Source: a virus. Taken from it: a stretch of 47,508 bases of DNA. The position numbers and the translations under genes were made by a program. The DNA lies in IMG/VR virus record IMGVR_UViG_3300025326_000064, positions 1 through 47,508 of that record; one strand, 5' to 3'. The notes beneath the pieces are model-generated. The model was not told the origin of the DNA and ran no database searches. It worked only from the letters and a program-made list of their open reading frames with translations. Position 1 is the stretch's first letter. Each line of letters begins with the position of its first letter. Shown here in pieces: positions 30,009-38,743 of this stretch.

Positions 30009-30814
30009 CTATCGTCCTCCGCTCGTTCCTGCCGGTTGCCTATGAACACTCAGTAGGCTCTCACCGGGCTTATTCGTCTGATACCTGGACGGGTCTAGCA
30101 CGCGTTGTGCCGCCCCGGCCCCAGCGTTCGGTGCCCAATGCCAGTCTATCGCCGACCCTAGCTCCCGCTCTAACTCACCGTGCTTCTCAGGGTCACACGC
30201 AGTCCAAGCCCACGCCTCAACCAACGCACAGAAGCGGCTTAGAGACTCATTCAGTAGGCTCAGAGAGGGGTACGCGGCGCACACGGCGTCGTACTGCATG
30301 GTGTAGTAAGCGAAGAGTGTTACTACTCGTCCAAAGGGACGCCGCTATACAACTCGATGAGCGCTTCGAGGAAGTGCGCGAGGTAGTCCCCATTGATCCC
30401 ATCCTTATTGTCTAAGTCGAGTTCCAACACCTCGTCGTAGATGGGACGATCAGCAGCGAAGATTGCCTTACGGACAGCTTCGATAGCGACCTCGGGCCTA
30501 GACTGAGCAGCAGCGAGGTCTACCAACACACGAGCACTCATCTTCGAGTAGATACGAATCGTGCGGTGCCGACCAAACGGTACGGTAAGGGGCTCCGCGT
30601 CCCCGGTGTTTTCGCGTAGTTCTGCAGCGATCTTATGAAAGCCCCTAGTGGCCGCAGCATTGAGTTCCGCGTCTGCTACCGATCCGAGACTCGGCGGTGC
30701 GACACCATGACCCACCAGTGGAGTCCCAGATACTTGACCGGTTCCATTAGAGGCTACTGGTGTTGCTTCTGGTTGTGGTACGGCTACTGGGCCCGCCGTG
30801 GTGCTTCCGGTCAA
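30009..30814 (-). CDS. Tail assembly chaperone fusion by -1 frameshift
   Basis: Translation of the upstream chaperone (30323-30814) can slip -1 at CCCTTTG (30332-30338) and read on to 30009, giving a fusion of 268 residues: 161 from the first frame and 107 from the second. The second frame is open from the slip site to the ATG-bearing part (MQYDAVCAAYP). The lambda gpG/gpGT arrangement is conserved in siphoviruses, just upstream of the tape measure. The extension (CALVEAWAWTACDPEKHGE) is tryptophan-rich. Confidence 0.85.
30323..30814 (-). CDS. Tail assembly chaperone (gpG-like)
   Basis: 163 residues. A disordered Pro/Gly/Thr-rich N-terminus (about 45 residues) is followed by a helical domain (FHKIAAELRENTGDAEPL; RVLVDLAAAQSRPEVAIEAV; YLAHFLEALIELYSG). 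It lies between the gp10-like gene and the tape measure and ends with a classic slippery heptamer. The role is to bind the tape measure during tail assembly with the frameshifted longer form. Confidence 0.85.
   Translation of the reverse strand: MTGSTTAGPVAVPQPEATPVASNGTGQVSGTPLVGHGVAPPSLGSVADAELNAAATRGFHKIAAELRENTGDAEPLTVPFGRHRTIRIYSKMSARVLVDLAAAQSRPEVAIEAVRKAIFAADRPIYDEVLELDLDNKDGINGDYLAHFLEALIELYSGVPLDE
30332..30338 (-). promoter_or_regulatory. Programmed -1 frameshift heptamer CCCTTTG
   Basis: On the minus strand the zero-frame reads GTC CCT TTG GAC GAG TAG; slipping one base back on C CCT TTG leads into the second chaperone frame. The XXXYYYZ form with XXX=CCC and YYY=TTT is canonical. 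No downstream pseudoknot was modelled. Confidence 0.85.
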
Positions 30815-30827
30815 AACGACCCTCCTA

Positions 30828-31397
30828 TTAGAGGCTGAGCTGTTGTGGGCCTAGCTTACGACCAGCCTCGGACACCGCATCCCGCACAATATGCTTCGCA
30901 TCAATCCCCGACACCACATGACCCCTAGAGAAGACAGCAGAACCCTCACCGCCACCAGGCGAAGAGAAGAAACGAATCGCACCCGGACGACCAGGATTCG
31001 TAAACGACCTGCGACCCGGAGGCGCAGGAGCAACACGATGCGCTTCGGTACCTTCTTCGAGGTAGATCGCGTGCTTCGCCGTGTTACCAAACCGCAACTC
31101 GGGCGGACTTCCTGGCACTAGTTGCACCTTGAAACTCCGCTCATACACACCAGTACCACCATGGATACGCTCCTGCGTAATACCCTGCGCCTCCTTCAAA
31201 CAAACAGCGCCGAAGCGTGCAAGGAACTTAGTCATCTCGGGATGAGATTCCAGCTTCGCCATATCAATATCGAAGGTGATACTCACGGCGTTGCTGGCGT
31301 ACCGCGCCACGCGACACCGAAGATTCCCCGCTCCGATATCTGCAAGACAAGTTTCGGCATGTTTTGTCCTTATGGGGTGGCTTGTGCGCTTCGCCAA
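30828..31397 (-). CDS. gp10-like tail completion/connector protein
   Basis: 189 residues if started at ATG 31397; GTG 31286 (VSITFDID) gives a 152-residue protein that fits the family better. Family features: EMTKFLARFGAVCLKEAQG, YERSFKVQLVPGSPP, TAKHAIYLEEGTEAHRV, as in HK97 gp10-like proteins at the neck. They close the head-tail connection. Overlap with the propeller gene (27 bases if 31397 is used) is unusual. Located between the second major tail protein and the chaperones. Confidence 0.68.
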   Translation of the reverse strand: MAKRTSHPIRTKHAETCLADIGAGNLRCRVARYASNAVSITFDIDMAKLESHPEMTKFLARFGAVCLKEAQGITQERIHGGTGVYERSFKVQLVPGSPPELRFGNTAKHAIYLEEGTEAHRVAPAPPGRRSFTNPGRPGAIRFFSSPGGGEGSAVFSRGHVVSGIDAKHIVRDAVSEAGRKLGPQQLSL

Positions 31398-33109
31398 GCG
31401 ATCCCAAATACATTCCTGTCGATCCCGGTGTCCCCGCCAAGATCATGGGTAATTGGGGCGGTCGGGACAGCGACCGTTAGATCAGCAATGACAATGGAGT
31501 TGTTCCTTGTACCTGTTCCATTTTGATATAGGGATGCAGCCTTTGTTCCATCCGAACTATATGAAATACACAGACCGCTGTTCCCGGATAGGGCGAAATC
31601 TGTTGTTCGCTTTGTGGTGGTTAGAGGGTCTGTTACCGGGAAGGTGTAGAGAGCGGCAGTCGTTCCGCTTTCTGGTAAAAGCACCACGACGGTTGTTGCA
31701 TCTGGTGACAGATCCCAAGCATATGGAGTCTGTGGGAAGTTGACGAATCCTTGAACCCCAGTTGCAACATCCTGGGTATAAAAATTGTCGCTGGTGTCGA
31801 AAAAATATAGCGTAGTGGAATCTGGGCTCCACATGATGCGCCAAGACGTAGCGTCACTCGTCTCATACGGGGCATCAAGCAATACCGTTGATTCACTGAC
31901 AAATGCTCCCGCATCCGTGCGAACTCTAACCAGATAATCTCCGCCACTGTTGGTTTCGACGAAGTATGCGACCATCGTACCATCGGGAGACCACGCAACA
32001 GTACGATAATCCTCGTCGTCGCCAGCGTTGGATGGCTGAATAGTCGTATCTACATCGGCAAGGGTCGCCTTGTCGATAGACCCAGATCCTCCCGTGTTGT
32101 CATATCGGTATGCAACATTTAGGTTGTCAGGGCTGATTGCCGGATATGCAGCGAACTGCATTTGATCTCCGCCACCAGTTCCAGTGGCCACAAATACGCC
32201 TGAGTCGTCATATACAAACCACGCATCGCCGAACTGATCTCCCGTGAAGCTGGCTCCACCAGTCATGGCAAGGATTGCGAATATGGATTTGTCCTGGCTC
32301 CTTCCCAAAACGGTTGGAACAACTTCATTGGTTCCGATTTCGGGAAGGGTAGTCAAAATGACCGACGAGGAACCGTCTTCTTCAACTGCCCATACCGCCC
32401 TGGCGTCCAAATCTGGAAACTCTTGGCTCAGCACCAGGAATCCGGGTGGTTCGGGGCATGGTACTTCGATGGCTCCGCAAGCTACGGTTGGTACGGTGGT
32501 GTCCTCGAACCAGAAGTAGTCGCTCCTGGTACCAGCTGGTGCGGTGGTGGCGTACGCGGGTATGTCGTCGAATGGGCCGGTACCAACAGCTGAGAGCAAC
32601 CGATCCTTGCTCTTGCCCTCGATCTGCAGGATACGGAAGATTCCTTCTCGCTCGTTACCTGTCCACTTGAGTCTGACGGCTGGGAATATATGGCGGAAGT
32701 ACACGGGGAGACCGGTCTGACAATCATCGGTCTTCTCGAACAACTCGACGAACACGTAGGGAGAGCATCCCTGAGCTATGTGTTGCACGCCAACGCTGTT
32801 TCCGGCGTTGACTACGAGGTTGTCGCCACTGACGAGTGCGAGGAATTCTGGGTCAGGGTTCTTGATCTTGAAAGCGAGGTTCCACCGCTTTATCTGGTCA
32901 CAACGGTCATCACGGAGGCAAATGTTTCCACAGTTGTCTTTGACTATGGATTCTTCGCCTTCCTCGATCTCAGGCGACCATTCGGGTTCGATGATGCATC
33001 CCATGGCGTACCCTTTGAGGGGCCCGCAGATGGGGTCGAATGTGCACGAGTCAAGGAGTGCCACACGGATGGCTTCTATGCACTTAGCTGGACGACAAAC
33101 CTGTGTCAT
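31370..33109 (-). CDS. Major tail protein 2 with C-terminal beta-propeller
   Basis: 579 residues from ATG 33109, matching the start of its paralogue. The N-terminal 217 residues align without gaps to the major tail protein at 34430 (174 identical by count). The other copy stops two residues after IEVP; this one continues for about 362 residues of TolB/WD40-like repeats. Blade signatures: YPAISPDNLNVAYRY, VAWSPDGTMVAYFV, IMWSPDSTTLYFF, WDLSPDATTVVVLL, ISYSSDGTKAASLY, about seven blades. A propeller on a tail-tube subunit would project from the tail surface. It could bind host or environmental ligands, or cap a specific tube position. The region encoding it has a lower G+C feel than its neighbours, suggesting acquisition. 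Confidence 0.82.
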   Translation of the reverse strand: MTQVCRPAKCIEAIRVALLDSCTFDPICGPLKGYAMGCIIEPEWSPEIEEGEESIVKDNCGNICLRDDRCDQIKRWNLAFKIKNPDPEFLALVSGDNLVVNAGNSVGVQHIAQGCSPYVFVELFEKTDDCQTGLPVYFRHIFPAVRLKWTGNEREGIFRILQIEGKSKDRLLSAVGTGPFDDIPAYATTAPAGTRSDYFWFEDTTVPTVACGAIEVPCPEPPGFLVLSQEFPDLDARAVWAVEEDGSSSVILTTLPEIGTNEVVPTVLGRSQDKSIFAILAMTGGASFTGDQFGDAWFVYDDSGVFVATGTGGGDQMQFAAYPAISPDNLNVAYRYDNTGGSGSIDKATLADVDTTIQPSNAGDDEDYRTVAWSPDGTMVAYFVETNSGGDYLVRVRTDAGAFVSESTVLLDAPYETSDATSWRIMWSPDSTTLYFFDTSDNFYTQDVATGVQGFVNFPQTPYAWDLSPDATTVVVLLPESGTTAALYTFPVTDPLTTTKRTTDFALSGNSGLCISYSSDGTKAASLYQNGTGTRNNSIVIADLTVAVPTAPITHDLGGDTGIDRNVFGIAWRSAQATP

Positions 33110-33125
33110 AGGGTAAGCATACTTT

Positions 33126-33626
33126 CTACTCGACGCAGCACGTACTGAACACAACAGGAACCCTGATTATCGCGCTCCGACAACCACCAGAAGGACTCCC
33201 CCACAGAATCTCCGGAGAAGCAGTAGACGCGTCGCAACACGCGGTCACTCCTTGTATAGAACCAATGGTTCCACACGCTTCGCACGCGATGCAGTTATAG
33301 ATCAGCCACGCGTCTCTAAGGATGCACGCAGCAGCGGCTTCTACCTCTGCGGGGGATGGTGGTTCGTACCCACCGCCACTGTTGAGTTCCCCAACTGGTT
33401 CGCAGCACCTGATCAGTGTGATATCGAGGTTCGCGGAGAGTTGTACTCGGCCCACGCATGACCCGCTGTGCGCTCTGGCTTGTCCGATTACCACGGTGAG
33501 GCTACTGCAGTCCGCTACAGGTGGGCTGGTATCGACGTTTTGCCGCGAATAGTCCGTGCAGTTCTCGTCGAGGCATTCGAGGGCCAGTGCTAGGGCGGCT
33601 TGTGCTGCGTCCCAGAGAGGATTCAT
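33126..33626 (-). CDS. Head-tail connector-region protein, Cys-rich
   Basis: 166 residues from ATG 33626, overlapping the adaptor stop as ATGA. Helical N-terminus (LWDAAQAALALALECLDE) and C-terminal half with many cysteines (ILRDAWLIYNCIACEACG; VTACCDAS). Position suggests a tail terminator or head closure protein. No firm family. Confidence 0.55.
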   Translation of the reverse strand: MNPLWDAAQAALALALECLDENCTDYSRQNVDTSPPVADCSSLTVVIGQARAHSGSCVGRVQLSANLDITLIRCCEPVGELNSGGGYEPPSPAEVEAAAACILRDAWLIYNCIACEACGTIGSIQGVTACCDASTASPEILWGSPSGGCRSAIIRVPVVFSTCCVE

Positions 33627-34366
33627 GGCGTAGGGAACACCTGTCTTGGGCCTTGCAGGCTGGGGTGCCATACTCGAGCCCTAGCCCGACTACAGTTGTA
33701 CTGAGATACCGCACTGTCTACCATGGCGAGGCCGCTTACCCTGCCGGAAACTGCGCCTTCGAGTGCGGTGATGTCCATGCTGATCCCCTGCCTCGATACG
33801 TGCGTGACGTTGCGGGGGAGCCTACAATCAAATCCGTTACACGCCCGCTTCATCTCACAAGCCAACTCCGCAGCGGCCATCTGCAGCTCTATCGGCGGGA
33901 GCCTTCCAGCGGTGTACGAAACCTGGAACGTACGAGGCTCAGTGGCCTCCAGTATCAAATCGTTACACGCTGGCCAACACGCACCATCCGTCCTTACCAA
34001 CCGGTGATAATCATCCAAACGGTAAGAGCTTTCCGGTACAACCTCCCCGTCTATCAACACCTCGTCAATGCTGACAATGGGGTACTTCTCCTGCAGGTCA
34101 ATGTAGATGTACCTGCCACACCCACACTTCTTACGGTTACAACTGCAATACCCGCATGGCCTGACCGTTACTTCGCAGTGCCCGGGGTAGAGGCTGCAGG
34201 TCGCTCGGTACAGGATCCCTGTAGCGGCTTCGATGAGTTCTTCGTCTGTCCAAGCATACGAAGCAACTACGGGGTCGCCTGTTTCGCAGTCGACACTTAC
34301 GGCGTCGGGGCAGCAGAGCTTATCTGGGGTAGTCCAGGGCTCGCAGAACTCTACCGGGACACCCAT
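33623..34366 (-). CDS. Head-tail adaptor
   Basis: 247 residues. ASYAWTDEELIEAATGILYRAT is the helical N-terminal of gp6-type adaptors of actinophages; the middle has a dense Cys cluster (RPCGYCSCNRKKCGCG), then YIYIDLQEKYPIVSIDEVLIDGEVV and FQVSYTAGRLPPIELQMAAAELA. About 18 cysteines in all. Adaptor function (binding the portal ring below the head) is inferred from family features and the neighbourhood. Confidence 0.65.
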   Translation of the reverse strand: MGVPVEFCEPWTTPDKLCCPDAVSVDCETGDPVVASYAWTDEELIEAATGILYRATCSLYPGHCEVTVRPCGYCSCNRKKCGCGRYIYIDLQEKYPIVSIDEVLIDGEVVPESSYRLDDYHRLVRTDGACWPACNDLILEATEPRTFQVSYTAGRLPPIELQMAAAELACEMKRACNGFDCRLPRNVTHVSRQGISMDITALEGAVSGRVSGLAMVDSAVSQYNCSRARARVWHPSLQGPRQVFPTP

Positions 34367-34429
34367 CTAACTCTGCCTTCCTTTACTAACCCGCCTCCAA
34401 AGTAACGCTTCAACCAGAAACCTTACTTA

Positions 34430-35089
34430 TCACTGCTCTGGAACCTCGATCGCTCCACATGCCACTGTCGGAACAGTCGTATCCTCGAACCAGAAGTAGT
34501 CCGACCTAGAACCAGCAGGAGCAGTAGTAGCATAACCAGGGATGTCGTTATACGGCCCATCATCCACATCAGCAAGAAGAACGCTAGTGGTCTTACCCTC
34601 GATGGTCAACGTGCGGAAGATCCCCTCGCGCTCATTACCGGTGTGCTTGAGCCTAATGGCGGGGAACACGTGCCTGAAGTACACGGGCAGACCTGTCTGG
34701 CAGTCATCGGTCTTCTCGAACAACTCCAGGAACACGTATGGAGAGCAGACCTGCGCGAGGTGCTGCACACCCACACTAGTACCGTCATTCACGATGAGGT
34801 TCTCCCCACCGGTCAGCTGGATGAATTCTGGGTCCGGCTGCTTGATCTTGAACGATACATTCCACCGCTTGATCAGGTCACACCGGACGTCTTCGAGGCA
34901 GATATTCCCACAGTTATCTTTCACCGTGGATTCTTCTCCCTCTTCTATCTCTGGGCTCCACTCGGGTTCGATGATGCACCCCATAGCGTACCCGTTCACC
35001 AGTCCTTCGACGGGTTGGTACGTGCACTGATCTAGCAGTGCTACTCGAATCGCTTCGATGCACTTAGCTGGTCGACAAACCTGTGTCAT
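34430..35089 (-). CDS. Major tail protein 1
   Basis: 219 residues from ATG 35089, with GGGAGG upstream. It begins MTQVCRPAKCIEAIRVALLD; then SPEIEEGEE, DNCGNICLED, VGVQHLAQVCSPYVFLELFE, features of actinophage tube subunits. It is nearly a truncated copy of the protein at 31370-33109. Position upstream of the adaptor, rather than between the neck genes and chaperones, is unusual and suggests a duplication. The tube polymer of the tail is probably built mainly from this short form. Confidence 0.82.
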   Translation of the reverse strand: MTQVCRPAKCIEAIRVALLDQCTYQPVEGLVNGYAMGCIIEPEWSPEIEEGEESTVKDNCGNICLEDVRCDLIKRWNVSFKIKQPDPEFIQLTGGENLIVNDGTSVGVQHLAQVCSPYVFLELFEKTDDCQTGLPVYFRHVFPAIRLKHTGNEREGIFRTLTIEGKTTSVLLADVDDGPYNDIPGYATTAPAGSRSDYFWFEDTTVPTVACGAIEVPEQ

Positions 35090-35131
35090 AACAACCCCTC
35101 CCCAGGGCAATGCTTACTATGTGACAGCTTA

Positions 35132-35380
35132 CTACGAACTCTTCTTCTTCCCCAGGCGACGCTTCTTCGGAGCCCTCTTCACAGACTTCTCAGAGCCCTC
35201 TGTTGCATCTTCTGACGCTTCAGATTCGACCGAACTCACGAATTCCGTGTAATCGGCCAATTCCTCGGCGACTTCCACGCTACCAGTTGGAACGAAGACC
35301 TCCACGACACTCATAGTCGCAGCGTCGAAGCGCTTCACAACCTGGTACACCTCGGCACTACCACGAGACTTCTTAACCAT
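35132..35380 (-). CDS. Small protein with acidic then basic tail
   Basis: 82 residues: MVKKSRGSAEVYQVVKRFDA (small beta domain), acidic segment (SSVESEASEDATEGSEK), basic end (KRAPKKRRLGKKKSS). Similar plan to the AEPK-repeat protein (23200). Overlaps the upstream gene. Unknown function, likely virion assembly. Confidence 0.55.
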   Translation of the reverse strand: MVKKSRGSAEVYQVVKRFDAATMSVVEVFVPTGSVEVAEELADYTEFVSSVESEASEDATEGSEKSVKRAPKKRRLGKKKSS

Positions 35381-35570
35381 CGTTCACTCCCAAATCAGAG
35401 CTTGCATCGTGCGCTACATCAGCTTCTTTCTTCGACGAATACAGATCTCCATCGATAGACCAAGACTCGTTTGAGTAGTCCACGCCGGGTTCCCGGTCTT
35501 CGTAAAAGGTGTATTCCCAATCATCTTTTGGGTCTTCTTCTTCCAAGATGGTGCCGGGGTTGTCTACCAT
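35373..35570 (-). CDS. Small acidic protein (65 aa)
   Basis: 65 residues, very acidic (ILEEEDPKDDWEYTFYEDREP) with aromatic residues. Start overlaps the previous stop by one base. Unknown. Confidence 0.55.
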   Translation of the reverse strand: MVDNPGTILEEEDPKDDWEYTFYEDREPGVDYSNESWSIDGDLYSSKKEADVAHDASSDLGVNDG

Positions 35571-36241
35571 TATTTTCCAACCCCCAGAATAGGCAACAGC
35601 TTAGTGCCATCGCCGGTCTCTGGAGCGAGGGCGAATAATTGCCCCACCTCGTTACCATCCAAGGTGTTCACGGCATCCCTTGTTCCGGTAGCTCCCGGAC
35701 CAACAAACGCTTCGTGCGTTCCCTCAATAGCCCTAGTTTTTGTCGCGAGCAGAATATCCACGTCTTCTGTCATACCGGCAGGTGGTGTAAACGTGGATTC
35801 CGAAACAACCCCGAATGCCCCGACCAACATCGTATTTGCAACGGTTGTGGTTATCGAGGGCGCTGTTACGGGAGCGGTGGAACCTGTTCCTTGGCCGCCA
35901 TGAATATCAATCGGGGATGAGTTTTTCACTCCAATGAATGCGCTGATGAAGCTGAGGTTCCGGTTGACGTTCACATCTGTTGTGAAGTTGTAGCTGGCGG
36001 GCTCTGATCCTCCGGCGACCTTGTAATACGCTCTCTGCGTGTAGCCTGATCCCCTATCGTCTTGGCGAATGAACACCCACCCAGTGGGAGCGGTAACAAC
36101 GAGAGGCGTGGATGTAGGGGACAACTGCAAAACCGCAATCATCACGTCCAGGTTGCTAACCCCGGCGGGGGCGGGGATATTGAAAGACGAGTTGGTTGTT
36201 CCGTCAGAGTAGGTAGATGAGCTTCTGTACGAGATAGGCAA
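35570..36241 (-). CDS. Beta-rich structural (decoration-type) protein
   Basis: 223 residues with jelly-roll-like strands: SSFNIPAPAGVSNLDVMIAVL, APTGWVFIRQDD, RAYYKVAGGSEPASYNF, TMLVGAFGVVSESTFTPP. This pattern occurs in many phage surface proteins of unknown role. It lies downstream of the repeat protein and is composed of more A+T-rich codons than the capsid gene. Probably on the virion surface. Confidence 0.58.
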   Translation of the reverse strand: MPISYRSSSTYSDGTTNSSFNIPAPAGVSNLDVMIAVLQLSPTSTPLVVTAPTGWVFIRQDDRGSGYTQRAYYKVAGGSEPASYNFTTDVNVNRNLSFISAFIGVKNSSPIDIHGGQGTGSTAPVTAPSITTTVANTMLVGAFGVVSESTFTPPAGMTEDVDILLATKTRAIEGTHEAFVGPGATGTRDAVNTLDGNEVGQLFALAPETGDGTKLLPILGVGK

Positions 36242-36251
36242 GCTTCACCCC

Positions 36252-37898
36252 CTACTTGTACAACAGATTCAGGACAACATCATTCGCTCCGGGCGTACCA
36301 GTACTTGTATCAAGAACCCCAGTCACAGCACCCACACCGATGCCCAATGAAAATGCAATACCATTAGAAAACTCTACATTCGCAGCAGACGATGCCGGAA
36401 TACCGATTGTCATTACAGGAGTGTCAGTGCCGACAGTGGGCGCAGACGCCTTATTGTAGAGCTTCAAATACCTGGTAGATGTGGCATTGTTGTACACGTA
36501 GTATCCGTATACCTGCCCGGCGGAAGCCTTGACGTTCACTCCAGTTTCGTCCACATCAAGATTCTTGTAGACGCTGCTGCCGCCTGAAGTTTGTGGAGCC
36601 AGACTAACCTGCCCGATCAGGTTAGTTCCTGCTGGCAATGCCACATCAGTAGCAAGTACAACCCTCTGTGTCAACGCCGTAACTACGCCACTTGCGCCCT
36701 GGACTCCTGCCTGACCAGCAATAGGATTGACCTTCGCACGATCAGATTCGTCCCAATCATCGATTACAGACAACGATGCTGCGGACGCTGTAATATCGGC
36801 ATTGTCGACGGTTAACGAACCGCCGTTATCGTCGACGCTGAGGCTACCCCCCAAATCTGTAACGCCCAGCCGCCCCGCAGAGTCCGTAGACAACTGCGAA
36901 TAGTCCCCATCGGTTGACGTTGTGGCAGCTGCAGCGTCGTTACGCACTGCGAGCGATAGCGTTCCCCGATCACCACCTACAAACGCATCGTCTTCCAAAT
37001 GCGTTGGATCATTCGTAACGCCCAGTGTCCCGTCGACAGTGATAGAACCACCACCGTCGTCGATACTCAGCGTCGCACCGCCATCATCGACGCTGAGGCT
37101 ACCACCGTTGTCGTCAACGCTCAGTGAACCACCAAGATCAGAGACACCAACCCGGCCAGACGAGTCGGTCGAAATCTGACTATAGTCACCATCGGTTGAA
37201 GTCGTGACGGCAGCGGCGTCGTTGCGAACACCCAGCGCGTACGCGCCCCGATCACCACTTACAGCAGGAGCGTCCTCGAGCTTCGTTGGATCGTTTGTGA
37301 TTGAAACCGTGCCATCCACAGTGACTGGGCCAGCGCCATCGGAGATCAGTACGGGAAGTGGATTCGCGGCGCTAACGGTTGCTAGGGTATCGCCCGTGTC
37401 TTCCCATAGGATCGCCTGCCCCGTGATCGAAGCGTCAACGTCGCCTTCCGTGTACTCAGTGTTTGTTGCCGACCCACTAACAACATTCACGTCGAGAGGA
37501 GTACCCCCGTCGTCCACTGAGAGCGACCCACCAAGATCAGCGACACCAACCCGACCAGCGGAGTCTGTGCTGATCTGCGAATAATCCCCATCCGTTGAAG
37601 TCGTCACAGCAGCTGTATCGTTGCGGACTCCCAGCGCGAAACTACCCCTGTCCCCTGATGCTGCTGGGTCGTCTTCGAGGTGTGTTGAGGCTTCGAGGGT
37701 ATTGGCGCTATCGTTGATCGTTGTGAGTAGCGCGTTCGTTTCTGCGCAGCAATCCTCCAGGTCGTCCGTGTCGACCTCAACGTCGCCCGTGAATGTGACG
37801 GGGACGGGGTTCCCGGCATCATTCTTGATCTCTACCTCACCAAGAATCGTTACATCGGTGATTGTGACATCGGAGCAGTTTGGAGCTACTGGGCTCAT
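36252..37898 (-). CDS. Three-repeat virion surface protein
   Basis: 548 residues. Three repeats of about 60 residues at about 73-130, 207-264 and 300-360 (LEDD/LEDA...GDRG..ALGVRND, TSTDGDYSQISTDSAGRVGV, DLGGSLSVDD), joined by SVDDGG-type strands. The C-terminal 150 residues (VLATDVALPAGTNLIGQ; GQVYGYYVYNNATSTRYLKL; VEFSNGIAFSLGIG) are a common phage module. Probably elongated and on the virion surface. DNA of the repeats is conserved, so recombination between copies is possible. The host ligand is unknown. Confidence 0.65.
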   Translation of the reverse strand: MSPVAPNCSDVTITDVTILGEVEIKNDAGNPVPVTFTGDVEVDTDDLEDCCAETNALLTTINDSANTLEASTHLEDDPAASGDRGSFALGVRNDTAAVTTSTDGDYSQISTDSAGRVGVADLGGSLSVDDGGTPLDVNVVSGSATNTEYTEGDVDASITGQAILWEDTGDTLATVSAANPLPVLISDGAGPVTVDGTVSITNDPTKLEDAPAVSGDRGAYALGVRNDAAAVTTSTDGDYSQISTDSSGRVGVSDLGGSLSVDDNGGSLSVDDGGATLSIDDGGGSITVDGTLGVTNDPTHLEDDAFVGGDRGTLSLAVRNDAAAATTSTDGDYSQLSTDSAGRLGVTDLGGSLSVDDNGGSLTVDNADITASAASLSVIDDWDESDRAKVNPIAGQAGVQGASGVVTALTQRVVLATDVALPAGTNLIGQVSLAPQTSGGSSVYKNLDVDETGVNVKASAGQVYGYYVYNNATSTRYLKLYNKASAPTVGTDTPVMTIGIPASSAANVEFSNGIAFSLGIGVGAVTGVLDTSTGTPGANDVVLNLLYK

Positions 37899-37899
37899 A

Positions 37900-38721
37900 T
37901 CAGCACACCTTCGCTAGTGCCGCATAGATGCAACAAGGGTCGAATCGGTAGATAGCGAGTTGCGCGGCAATGACATTCGCGCGATTCAACCTGGGGGAAA
38001 CTCCCTTGGTGGTGTCTTCGAGGATCTGTATCGAACCAGTCTGATACTCCACCGGGCCGCTTACGTAGATCCAAGCCTCCCCAGTGCCAGCCGGAACTCC
38101 ACCGGTAGGCTCCTCATTGGCATAGCCCTGGTCGAGCACCACTGTGTGCGGGCCGAGCTTAAACACCAATCCCACCTGAGTTAACAACGTGGATGCAAGC
38201 CAGTGAGGGAGCGTCCAAGCAGGAGCGTGAATGAATAATTCTCCAGTAGCGCCACAGGCGTACGCTTCCTGTATAAGGCCACTGACGGTATTCAGGATAC
38301 TCGCGGGGCCCCCACCAGGAGTTACGTCCGTCGCGGTCGTAGGGAGCGAAGGTGAGTCGTTTGGTTGCCCATCAGGCGCGCTACTGGACAAAGCGAAGTC
38401 GATAGCGTTACCAGCGCGAACGGCCAGGCCACGCTTCGCACGATCAGCGTACTGCTGCCAATCCCCAGGAATACCCGCACACGATTGCGCGTTGTACTCA
38501 ACCAAGAAAGGCTTGAACTCGACCGCGTCAACACCAGGATTCAGGGGCTTCTCACCAACAGTACACGCCTGCCAAACCCACGGGAAACCACAATTCTCCG
38601 GCACATAACTTACGCCGAATGCTTCCCAATCAGCGTTCTCAGGAAGCAAGCGCGCAGCTGCAGTGAGGCTACCCAACAGGTTCGGCGCTCCTCCTGTGAC
38701 TGCTACGTCCAAACTACCCAT
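37900..38721 (-). CDS. Virion structural protein downstream of capsid
   Basis: 273 residues, first gene after the major capsid gene. Features: VPENADWEAFGVSYVPENCGF, EYNAQSCAGIPGDWQQYADRAKRGL, ELFIHAPAWTLPHWLAST, HTVVLDQGYANEE, WIYVSGPVEYQTG. This is like actinophage capsid-adjacent proteins of unknown role; a head decoration or vertex role is likely. Confidence 0.6.
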   Translation of the reverse strand: MGSLDVAVTGGAPNLLGSLTAAARLLPENADWEAFGVSYVPENCGFPWVWQACTVGEKPLNPGVDAVEFKPFLVEYNAQSCAGIPGDWQQYADRAKRGLAVRAGNAIDFALSSSAPDGQPNDSPSLPTTATDVTPGGGPASILNTVSGLIQEAYACGATGELFIHAPAWTLPHWLASTLLTQVGLVFKLGPHTVVLDQGYANEEPTGGVPAGTGEAWIYVSGPVEYQTGSIQILEDTTKGVSPRLNRANVIAAQLAIYRFDPCCIYAALAKVC

Positions 38722-38743
38722 CCGCTTGCCTCTCTATGTAGTT

